Position numbers and translations under genes: made by a program. From Tubiluchus corallicola (Eukaryota > Priapulida > Priapulimorpha > Priapulimorphida > Tubiluchidae), in assembly GCA_030141605.1 (NCBI GenBank), contig JAQGDQ010000242.1, positions 126,001 through 168,500 of the forward strand: 42,500 bases of DNA. Direction: 5' to 3'. Below the pieces are notes generated by a model. That model was not told the DNA's origin, did no database searches, and saw only the letters and a program-made list of their open reading frames with translations. Below are positions 34,208 to 42,500 of this stretch, one piece after another. Each line of letters begins with the position of its first letter. Position 1 is the stretch's first letter.

Positions 34208-37200
34208 ATGCGTGCGTGCGTGCGTGTGTGTACGTGCGTGCATGCATGCATGCTTGCGTGTGTGTACGTGCGTGCATGCATGCATGCTTGCGTGTGTGTA
34301 TAAATATAAATGTATAATAAAAGAAGTATATAAATATATATGTAAACACCTATACATTTACATATACATATGTATAAAGGAATAAATACTAAATACATAA
34401 GGACTTACATATCCTTCCTGCTTGACACCTCTGCGCATACGGCCCTCCATCGTCTGTTTATTTCTTCCAGTTTTTCAGTCAAGATGTTCGACTCCGGTAC
34501 GCGAGACTGGATGATGATTTCCGTACCCGTAGCATTGAGGGTGGCAACAGTGTTTTGGTTGTTAGACACGCCCAACTCTAGTTCCTGGATAAAACAAAGC
34601 ACACAGTGAAAATACGTGTCGTTCAGCTCAGAAACAAGGACACTAACCAATCTACATCTCCTACAGGTCTCATCTTAACCACAAGGTAGTTCTTACTACA
34701 CAAAAGCAAACTTCGTTATATTAAAGCCACTAGAATAGTTGAAAAATTATTAATTAGGTTACGACTGTGAATGCTTGAATGTTCATAAGACTGGTCAAAA
34801 AAAAATTGTTTCTAATGTTTTAAATTTTTTCAATGCACATTTTTTTCACACTTTGTTTTTTAATTTCGCATTACTGAATTATCATGTAATTATTGATTAT
34901 TGTTAGTCTCTCTTTTGCATCATGAAAGTGTATGTTCTGATAATTATGGTATAAGCGATAACACTACTCGGCTCTTAATACACAGATATGGTGGAAAATT
35001 CAATACTTTTTAGCCTCCAATAAAAAGAGCGTCATATAAACGGCAACCCTGGCTGAGAGCTAGCTGTGGAAAAACAATGTCCTATGTTCGTCGAAAGAAT
35101 GATATTATAATACTTTTTGCGTTTTACGTTTTAAATTAAAAAATACGCTTTTATATGACTGCATCAAGTAAGTCTATGAACATAAAAAATTGTAAAATTC
35201 CCGGCCGGGTGTGCGATAATAAAAATATTACCCGGGTGATTAAACGGAAACAGAAGTATTTTATTGTCCCCCCAACCAAAGTGGTTTTCAGCATCTCTTT
35301 TCTTTCAACTCATTACCCGCAATGGTTTATGAACATTCTAAGCATTCACAGTCATAATCTAATTAATGATATCATAAAGTGCCAGCTAATTTGAAGAATA
35401 AAAGATGATAGTTGAAAAATTGCTTGTACGGCCGTTTTTTAGTGAAAGGGCAGAAGGACGAAGCCTTACTTTTCACTCAAACAAACATGACAAGAGACAG
35501 GACAAAAATGACCAGGGTGGAGGAATTTTGCAACGGCAGCTTAGCACACCACAAGCAATTATGTCAATTTCAATTTATGTAAACCTGCGGAAGGGAGCAG
35601 TAGTTTCCTGAAATATTGCCATTATTAATAAACCTTCTGATTAAGAACCTCTTTTTTACTGTGGATATGCAACACTACTCATCAGTTTTTACACCACAAA
35701 CAGGTGCGGGTGAGTGCAGGAATCGAAAAGATTGAATTGTCAGTTTTTTTTTATTTTCTAACAGCTAATGAATTATAGACCTGCGCAAAATGGTAAGAAT
35801 TTAAAGGAACTTTTCATTTTTTGTTATTCTATTTTGATAGGCAATCCAAAGCAAATTCCTAAATCAAAAACTCACATAAAAGCATGTCCACGTATAAAAA
35901 TGATCCATACTAATCCCATAACAAGTACCTTCTGCTTTTGTTTTGCTTTATCAATGTCCACGTTGCCATTTGGCAATGATGTCTCCTTTATCAATTTCTC
36001 CGCATCGTGCAGCCATTCGTTCAAGCTACTCACATCTAGATGAAACTCCCTCCATACATCGCAAGCCTCCAGCCATATGCTGTGAAAACAATGTGTTACC
36101 ATAACAACACTACTTAACAGTCGTTAAAGGAAAGGCTAAGCCTTCTGGGAAGTTAGGGATATTTCAATGTTTATTTCAAAAAATGTCAGAAAGTTTTAGT
36201 AACAAAAGTGCGATAAATGCCTCAAGTAATTAGTAAAATAAAGCGATGCAAAATTTCAAAACAATTTTTTTAGCTTTATGTAAAAACGGTGTTTTTTATA
36301 TAGTAGCCACAGGTAACCTATAATGACCATCTTTTACTACTGTATCACAGCAGATAAGAAAAACTAGGACACTAATTACTTGATTAGGCAGCACTGTACA
36401 AACTACATACCTGCAGAGGGAAGCTTACATTATTAACACCTGACTTCATTAAGCAAGTGCTCTAAAGCTCATCAACCTGTTAAGCGAAAGCTGCTGCTGC
36501 TGCTGCTGCTGCACGCTAATGAATTAAACGTGGTAAGCTCTGAAGCAGGCTGGATAATTAACAGACGATAATTATTAATTATCACCTTCATCTCTGATTG
36601 CATAAGAGGGCGTCTTAGACGGAAATAATTAATGAAATGACTGCATAATGTGATAATTAGTAACGAAAAGTAAAATTCTAATGTACAGGAGCTTCGTGAA
36701 AATACCACCAGTGTAGGTAAATTCTCAGGTAAATTCCTCAGCCAATAAACTCAGTGCCAGGTAAGTAAATTTTAATCAGTTGAAAGCTGATAAGGAACAA
36801 CAAATTGCTTCATTCATAAGTTATTCATCACAAAATGTAAAGGAAATCAACTCACCTGTGCCTGTTAGCGTAATTGTTATTAACTCGTTCCCAGTCTTCA
36901 GCTAGCTTCTGCAGCGCATCATTGATAGCTTTTTTCTCGTCGTCAGTTGCCGAGAGGATCAGCTCGTTGCCATGCTGATCCGCAGCCTCCACGCTCGGTT
37001 GGATGTTGTCCAATGCTTCTTTGATTGCCTACAAATAACCCAGAAAGTAAGTTATTCAAAGATTAGTGAATGTTTTGCTATAACGTGCAACAATGAACAT
37101 AGGAGTCAGGTAGAAGAACAAAAAAGGACATTGCGAAGTAGTAAAAACACGATTTAGTTCACTTGGTTGTGAAGACATGAACAAAGTAGTAGCAAACTAG

Positions 37201-40200
37201 TTATTTGTTAAAAACTTATAGTCGCAATCGGGGTACGTAATTGTGATACGTAAGTTGTAAAACAATATTGACCATAATTTTGCAACTTATGCATCCACAA
37301 TACAAAGCAGACATTAAAACAGTGAAAACTTGACTGATAAAACAACAGACTATTGAAAATCACACTTTAAGAGCAGATTCAATGAATGCTGAGTAATGAG
37401 AATTCTTCCAGGACTTAGCAGGTTCAAGACCTCCCCCACGTAGATTTTTTGTCAAAATTGTTAAAGCCAAGTCTCAAACTGATAACCATACAAACACAGT
37501 TTGTTTGCTATCCAGACAATATATTATAATTAAACAAAAACAAAAAAAAGTAACAAAAAGATACTTAATAAATCAAAATCTTGATTGGCGATGCCTCCAA
37601 TTGACTCTCGCCTGTTTTTGTGCCTTAAAAGAAAACTGGATGATTGATTAGACTCAATCTCATTTTAATTTACTGTCCAAAATATACATTTCGTTGCCTA
37701 AAAAGTTAGCCATTGCTCCTAATATTTGAATAATTACATTGGAAAGTTAATTAAAGACAACCAAACATAGCAATCGCTTACTTGACAAACTAACCACAGT
37801 TTGTGCAATGGTAGGCACCTTCCCTGCATGTCAAGCACGTTTGAGTAAGCAAAGATTGCTATAAGATGCTGTTTTGATGTCACGAAAATGAGCTTCACGT
37901 CACACTGACATCACAGACGAACACTGCAGTTTACGATCATGCTTATCATGGTACCGCACCTATTTGTCGGCTACATGAATGTGACAAACAGGCACCCATT
38001 GCCAGTCTTAGTGGATTCGCTGAGCCACACTTAGCTTTTAAAGTTTAACAAAATTTAACTATCCAAATTAATTTTTATTTAATCTAAGCTTTGATTTAAA
38101 AAAAGCTGTTGTTGTTTTCAGAGCAGTCTTTATTTTGGACTAATGTCTACACAATCGTCCGGTTTTTCTTTTATGCAAGAGCAGAGTGATCAAAATTTTC
38201 AAAAAACTAGTAACAAGTACTAACCCTAGCTTTAATGAGTGATACCTTATTCTCACAATAAAAACAAAGCTCAGCATTCAGAATATCACATCACTTGTGA
38301 AGGTACTACACGTGTTCTCTATGAGTTCTGTTGTTTTAAGCACATAAATGCTATTTAAAAAATTCTATAGATAACAGTTTTCTTATACAAAAAGCTTTTT
38401 GCTGCATCTGTTTTATAATGACCTTACCGGTAACGGGTTAAAGTAGAATTTTCTATACGACATTTCGCATGCAGTCATCAACTTCTTGCGATTAAAACTT
38501 TCGGCACACACACACACAAACGGAAAGGTGTAGAGTAATGAGGAAGCATCAGCAGATTAAGTATCTCTGGCTTCGTACAGGTATGGTTGCAATATGATTA
38601 AAACTTAACCCGTGAGTGACCAAAAACCAAAAAACGTTCTCGCGATGGATGCTGCAACTTCTGAGCAATGTTGATTGCTGACAAACGAGAAAAAGACATT
38701 TTGCTGAATTGAAAACGAAATCCACTGTTTCCTATAGGTTAGTATTTCTGTTCGACTCCAACAATCCCATATCATATCCTAATTAAGTGTAAGCAATTCT
38801 CAATAAAACTATAAGCCAAACAACCAATGCAATCCAGTGATCTGCTTTGTTTGACGAAGTTTTGTAACTCACAAAATTCTGTTTCAATTTTTTTCACTAA
38901 AAGGTACGCACACTAGCGCACCACTAAATGCTCCATTAAGCATTTGAAAAGCCAAGAAACATCCAAGACCGGAATTTGAACTCAAAGACAGACAAAGCCA
39001 AGTTTGCACCATTAACACATTACGAGTTCTGACTAGCTAGTACACATCAATACACAGGTGAGCTTAGCGTGGGCAAATCTATACGTATTGTGAGATCGCG
39101 TGCGTCTCGGTGCATCAGTGTCGTATAAACGATGTGCGCCATTCACAATAAAAGCCAACAAAAAACACCATAAAAGCTACAGAAAGTGAAAGAAATGAGG
39201 CCATTAAACCTAAAGCCATGTAATTTTGCTCTGGAAATAAATCATCAGTAATGCCGGGAAAATTAAGCCAACACTAATATCAAAAATGCTACAGAAAGCT
39301 GAGGTCAAATAAATGAATGGAAGAATAAACGAATGAAAAAATTTTAATAGATAGATAGATAAAGAAATGAATGAGTGAATGAATAAGCAAACGAATAAAA
39401 GACTAAATTTACTGACAGACCTTTAGACAAAAATTCTACCGAACACCATTGAAGCGGAAATAGATACATTTATTTATAATGTTTATTTATTTATAAAAAA
39501 TATTTATTATAAAAATTTATTTATAATATTTACAAAATTAGGTCAAAGGCTCAGAGAAACAAACATAAAAAACGTATGATTTATAGAACTGGATTTATAT
39601 GTTAGCAAAGTCTGCATTGCCAGTATGAGAAATGAACAACTGGAAAGACCATAAAAAACTGTACCACAGTAAAATCATTAAATTAATTTAGGAACACTTA
39701 AGTGACTCTTACGCTGAATTTTGAGTTCAATTAAAGTTTAATTTTTATCAAAAACAATGGCGTAAGGTTTGTAGGTCAGCTGTCTTATCATTCCTGCCAT
39801 GGTTTCTGTTGTCACAAAAAATATAGGGAGCACAGTACATACAAAAATCCTGAAAATACTTGAGTGTCAACTAGATTATAACTGTAAATGCAAGACTGTT
39901 GATAAACCATTGCGGATTATTTTTCATTAATTATCACCCATTGTGGGTAATGAGATAAAGAAAGAAAGGAGAAGCTGCAAAAATTGTGAACCAATCGGGA
40001 TTTGAACCCGAAACTTGGAATAATAGTCCTATTCTAGTACATGACAGAGAAGGAACGAGATTTCCTACATATAGCACGCAATCAACATGTCAGACTGGGT
40101 AGCTAAGCTGGCAGAGCATGGAAGTACTAATCTTAGGTCTCCAGTTCAAACCCCGACTAGTTCACAACTTTTCAGCGTCTCGTTTCTTCAACTCAATGGG

Positions 40201-41782
40201 TAATAACTGTTGTAAAATAAACTGAAATGGTTTATGGAACATTCTGACATTTACAGTCATAATCTAGTTAATGATATCGTTAATTGCCAGCTAATTTGAG
40301 AAAAAGTTGAAAATTCAGTGGTTTTTACAATTTTTGTTTTACAATCCTCCATTTGTTTGTACAACATGATAAAAATGGAAAACGCCAACGAATTTCTTGC
40401 AAAAAAAATCAAAATAAATATAGGAGGTGTTGTCACTAGATCTTAAACAGTATCACTATAACTGAAAACTCACACTAATCAACAGAAGAAGACATTTTCT
40501 ATTGCAGAAGCTATTATGGCTCAACACAACAGTCGCCTGCAGCAACACAAGGCTATTGTTATATATAATGGCAATGACAGCGTAACATCTAATTACCATC
40601 ATCGCAACAACAAGTTTATAGAAACAGGTGAGAGCTTTAGTGTGTAAGCAGGTGCACTCGACAATGTCGAACAGACATCCTGTTAAATAGGTTTGGGCTT
40701 CAAGCAATTTGATTGATGCATTTTTGTCATGACACATCACAACATAAACCTATGTGCGAAGGTTGCTATAGGATGTTGCTAGGCTAGCGTCAAGTCCAGT
40801 ATAAAGGTCAAGTGTTACTACGACTGCAGAAATAGAAAATTAACATACCATCAAGATGTCTTCGTGTTTGGAAAAGTCCTCGAATTTGCGACCGGTCAGT
40901 TCTGGCGATTGTAATGCCATTTCGATCTGAGTGATAGCCATTCGCAGCTTATTCACCTACACAGTTCATAGAAGACAATTAAGAATGTTTGTACTGGTTA
41001 CCTAATTCAAATTTGTATTTCAAATTTTCTTTTTTTGGCTAAAGAAACACTCATCAAACAGTATGTTTCAATAACACAAGCAAAAATATAAAGTTAAAAA
41101 AATAAGCAGAAATGTAAGAAATGAACTAATTAACATATATACACAACAACATTATGAAGTTATAATTGGATAGTGTGTTTAAATGCTATAATACATTTAC
41201 AAAGCCAGAAAGCTAGCTACAGGAAAGTTCATACAGCAGTAAAATCAGGGGCAGCTCTAGGTAGTTTGCACAAATAAATCTGCTTAACTTTTAAGTCTTT
41301 CAACATCCTTGTGATCAATGCTATCTCTACAAACACTAATTTTACTAAAATTGCTTTCAAACTTCTAAAGATCTTAGTTTATAAAGATATCAGAAAATGT
41401 GATAGCTTCGTGGATATTCACCTTTAACAAAAGAAACGGCAAAGAAAAGAAAAGCAGTGAAGTGGAAATTCTGTTAAGTGGAAATTGAAATTAGTCTTGA
41501 CAGCATCATCTACTAGAAATTACAACATACTGCTGCTAAATTTTATTCACCACACAAACATTTAAGTTTCTCCATTAGTTCAATTTAGGTAGAAAATCAA
41601 AATTTACCTGGAAAATGAATTCGGCTGAATTTTTTATTGAGCGTAACTCAACAAAAGTGTAAGTAGTGATGGTTTTTGAAATGATGCTTTGTGCCGTCTC
41701 ACTAGGCGGCGCAGCTTTTTGCATAGTTACCGTCTCCACGACAACAGGTTGCTCGGTTTTATCCTCTGGTCTTTTATACTGT
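26233..41782 (-). CDS. DMD: Dystrophin orthologue, spectrin-like repeats about R16-R20 (internal part, ten exons)
   Basis: Dystrophin links cytoskeletal actin to the membrane glycoprotein complex. Exons in transcript order: 41608-41782, 40849-40956, 36856-37028, 35929-36079, 34409-34584, 33059-33209, 31134-31284, 28619-28810, 27493-27712, 26233-26464. Together they encode about 575 residues of heptad-rich helices with spaced Trp (DWERVN, LNEWLHDAE, NRRWRAVC, LVFWLDE, LIVWVSNQQ, LNADWARL, LHEWLNLLEQ). Matches to human dystrophin R16-R20 recalled from memory include KFEDF for DFEDL, TLNATGTEII for TLNATGEEII, and DWLSLLDQ for EWLNLLEQ. Exon lengths 173, 151, 176, 151, 151, 192 parallel human exons 43-48 (173, 148, 176, 148, 150, 186). 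The 220-nt exon equals human 49+50 unsplit, and the last parallels exon 51 (233). Two junctions need one base more or less to stay in frame (see findings). Hinge 3 appears short. The actin-binding N-terminus and the C-terminal domains lie outside. UTRN-type is possible if the lineage diverged before the DMD/UTRN duplication. Confidence 0.93.
28880..29700. repeat. 207-bp unit in three near-identical tandem copies
   Basis: CCAAGAATGGAACATCTAAT starts at 29055, 29262 and 29469, exactly 207 apart, with very few differences. The array lies inside a larger interspersed repeat: flanking words near 28905 (AATCAAAAATACACGAACAT) and a single diverged unit reappear at 30350-30720. Located in the dystrophin intron between exons 28619-28810 and 31134-31284. 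Confidence 0.92.
29700..30340. other. Intron DNA with a TA microsatellite (29993-30024)
   Basis: Follows the 207-bp array. The forward frame at 29707-29919 belongs to a more GC-rich stretch that resembles interspersed-repeat sequence rather than a gene. A pure TA run closes it. Confidence 0.5.
30340..30920. mobile_element. Diverged single copy of the element holding the 207-bp unit, with a non-LTR-like tail
   Basis: Starts with words shared with 28905 onward (ACAAACATCCTACATAGT) and contains one diverged 207-bp unit (30555-30715). It ends in a tail at 30820-30900 (AAATCGGTCAACTAGTTT, GACAAACAGACATACAAACA) typical of RTE/CR1-type retroelements and their SINEs. Classification is inference. Confidence 0.55.
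31285..32404. other. Intron DNA, nothing specific
   Basis: AT-rich intron of the dystrophin gene. A short stretch near 31640-31690 echoes the ACAAACATCCCACACAATG word of the neighbouring interspersed repeat. No exon seen. Confidence 0.4.
32405..32762. repeat. Tandem repeat, four units of 88-89 bp
   Basis: AACAAAGACTACCTGCAGAT-type words start at 32431, 32519, 32607 and 32696. Units also share ATTTTCAACCGTGTG and TTTACACAGTGTTATTC. Intronic. Confidence 0.92.
32852..32902. repeat. Telomere-like TTAGGG run
   Basis: Degenerate TTAGGG/ATTAGGG/TTAGAG units run for about 50 bp, close to the 88-bp array. It is too short and imperfect for a telomere end; an interstitial telomere-like patch. Confidence 0.7.
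33500..33960 (+). mobile_element. Two tRNA-derived SINE copies in tandem
   Basis: Copy 1 (about 33505-33650) has a strong B box (TGGTTCAAATCCAGGCT) then TTTCCTTTCAGTCCAATTTGG. Copy 2 (about 33800-33960) has AGTTCAATCCAGGCT then TTTCCTTTCATTTAATTTGG. The shared order of tRNA-like head and tail marks one SINE family. No intact cloverleaf, so not tRNA genes. Confidence 0.55.
34150..34375. repeat. GT / ATGC / AT compound microsatellite
   Basis: A GT run begins at about 34174, followed by CGTG/CATG tetranucleotides in which a 34-bp unit is duplicated (TACGTG at 34231 and 34265), flanked by ATATAT runs. It ends some 30 bases from the dystrophin exon 34409-34584. Cys/Val- and His/Thr-rich frames here are artefacts. 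Confidence 0.95.
34740..35400. mobile_element. Two SINE tails in opposite orientation
   Basis: 34740-34800 (minus) and 35270-35400 (plus) share a tail: GAACATTC, GCATTCACAGTC, TAATCTAATTAAT-like words. The same tail occurs in the SINE pair at 39.85-40.31 kb. Heads here are degenerate. Intronic. Confidence 0.55.
36125..36310 (+). repeat. Possible fragment of dispersed repeat family B
   Basis: The end at 36240-36290 (GATGCAAAATTTCAAAACAA, TTTTAGCTTTATG) resembles the 3' part of family B at 15370-15410 and 17020-17045. Only this part is convincing. Confidence 0.4.
36491..36512. repeat. CTG trinucleotide microsatellite (seven units)
   Basis: Seven uninterrupted CTG units on the plus strand, CAG in the sense of the dystrophin transcript, in the intron between exons 36856-37028 and 35929-36079. 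Confidence 0.95.
37769..37860. repeat. 92-bp inverted repeat
   Basis: AGCAATCGCTTACTTGACAA at the left pairs imperfectly with TTTGAGTAAGCAAAGATTGCT at the right. Likely a small MITE or hairpin within the 3.8-kb dystrophin intron. The rest of 37029-39340 shows no exon, only a B-box-like SINE remnant near 38960-39020 (minus). Confidence 0.5.
39345..39540. repeat. AT-rich simple-sequence stretch
   Basis: TAGATAGATAGATA followed by GAATGAATGAGTGAATGAA-like units and then TTTATTTATAAT-like units. Confidence 0.75.
39850..40310. mobile_element. Head-to-head pair of tRNA-derived SINEs
   Basis: Plus copy, 40091-40310: tRNA-like head with GGGTAGCTAAGCTGGCAGAG (A-box region) and CCAGTTCAAACCCCGACT (B box at about 40143-40154), then a tail with CTTCAACTCAATGGGTAATA and CATTTACAGTCATAATCTAG. 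Minus copy, about 39850-40075: its reverse complement has GGGTTCAAATCCCGATT, CTCATTACCCACAATGGGTG and CATTTACAGTTATAATCTAG. The heads face each other, so the pair can form a long hairpin. Members of the family with tails at 34740-34800 and 35270-35400. Not functional tRNA genes: no complete acceptor stems. Confidence 0.75.
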
Positions 41783-42006
41783 CTAAAAGAACAAAGCACT
41801 GAAATTACTTTCTCATTCGAAAGCAAATTTTTTCTGACCAGCGATAACCAGGGCCAGTATTTCATCATATTTTGCCAGAATCTAAACAAGCCATGACATT
41901 TTAGGAGAATCCAGAGAATTAAGGTCTAAATTACATAGTTGAAGTGCGATGAATAATAAACATTTGCGAAGATAAAATTTTAATTTTAAGTTATTTATTA
42001 TAAGAA

Positions 42007-42097
42007 TTATTCACTATCAGTACTGAAATCTTTTTCAGAATGAGACCTAATATTTCCAGATCCAGTCTCCAAATCCTCTGGCAGCATACGTGCTAGG
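42007..42097 (-). CDS. Possible additional exon upstream of the dystrophin exons (uncertain)
   Basis: On the minus strand, acceptor TTTGCCTTAG precedes an open frame LARMLPEDLETGSGNIR that runs on to a TAA at 42007-42009, followed by AATAAA. If a weak donor (GTCTCA, GT at 42045-42046) is used, the exon is 42047-42097 (51 nt) and its phase 2 end fits the start of exon 41608-41782. Otherwise it could be a terminal exon of an alternative short transcript. Either reading is inference. Confidence 0.3.
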
Positions 42098-42401
42098 CTA
42101 AGGCAAAGAACGAAAAAGTCGGTTTAAAGTATTTTTCATTAAATTCAGGTAAAGCCTGTGGGAATCTAACTAGACTCATGGTAATAGGCATTGGTGGGCA
42201 TGTTTACATGAGTGGATTCTGGGATTTGTGTCGAAATTCTGGCCAAGATATCACTTTCTTGTTCTTCGTTAAAAAGATTTTTTAAAAAAATGTATTGGCA
42301 AACCGAAACAGGATAATAACTACCCGATCTATTTATTTAAGAGAAGTTTAATTCACAATTCATGCAAATGGACAAATGTAGACAATGTAGACTTAAAGAA
42401 A

Positions 42402-42500
42402 TTAAAGAGCAAGCAAATCATAATCGTTTATGTTGTCGTCCTCGTCGCTGTCGTCGTCGTCATCATCACCATCCTCAAAATCATCACAACATTTCTTCTC
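42402..42500 (-). repeat. GAC/GAT-rich stretch, possibly an acidic C-terminal exon running off the window
   Basis: Minus strand reads an Asp/Glu-rich peptide (EDGDDDDDDSDEDD) ending NDYDLLAL and a TAA at 42402-42404. It continues beyond the window edge. The triplet composition equally fits a GAC/GTC microsatellite, which is why it is called a repeat here. Confidence 0.5.

Noticed and set aside
34128-34398. Long overlapping frames on both strands rich in Cys-Val or His-Thr
   Set aside because: They are translations of a GT/ATGC microsatellite.
40091-40160. Functional tRNA gene
   Set aside because: A and B boxes are present, but the acceptor and anticodon stems do not close, and the sequence continues into a SINE tail shared by other copies.

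Overview
The window is nuclear DNA from an intron-rich, AT-rich animal, most likely an invertebrate. Every convincing coding segment is an exon with GT/AG borders. Both identifiable genes are animal families: arylsulfatase A-like sulfatases and a dystrophin. The noncoding DNA is crowded with MITE-like elements, tRNA-derived SINEs and tandem repeats. The sequence alone does not fix the phylum. Near-vertebrate exon sizes and phases in the dystrophin exclude strongly intron-losing lineages such as flies, and fit a deuterostome, cnidarian or similar animal.

Layout. (1) 1-6.4 kb, plus strand: two tandem arylsulfatase A-like genes. The first lacks its 5' exons because the window starts inside it (four exons, 33-1740). 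The second is complete (six exons, 2824-5988, 508 codons). Matching exons have identical lengths (126, 115 and 250 nt), so the pair arose by tandem duplication. (2) 6.4-25 kb: no confidently identified gene. This stretch holds a 74/76-bp minisatellite, a hAT-type MITE with an 8-bp target duplication, a foldback element of about 1.4 kb with a second half-copy, a dispersed repeat present at least three times, several shorter tandem arrays and a TA-flanked MITE. It also holds coding-looking fragments that I cannot name: minus strand 13.19-13.66 kb and plus strand 20.08-21.06 kb. (3) 26.2-41.8 kb, minus strand: ten exons of a dystrophin orthologue, transcribed right to left. They cover roughly the equivalent of human spectrin-like repeats R16 to R20 (human exons 42-51). 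Both ends of the gene lie outside the recognisable part. Its introns carry 49-, 207- and 88-bp tandem arrays, GT/ATGC and CTG microsatellites, SINEs and a short telomere-like run.

The sulfatases (lysosomal or secreted sulfate-ester hydrolases) and dystrophin (membrane-cytoskeleton linker) have no functional connection; they are simply neighbours. I found no previously undescribed multi-gene system. The most checkable oddities are: a metal-ligand Asn replaced by Gln in the second sulfatase; a 64-bp intronic duplication carrying a second splice donor in the same gene; an in-frame Cys-rich extension after its stop codon; and two one-nucleotide discrepancies in the dystrophin exons. Exon limits were read by eye from splice consensus and reading phase. 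Comparisons with human proteins and exon lengths are from memory, not from a search.
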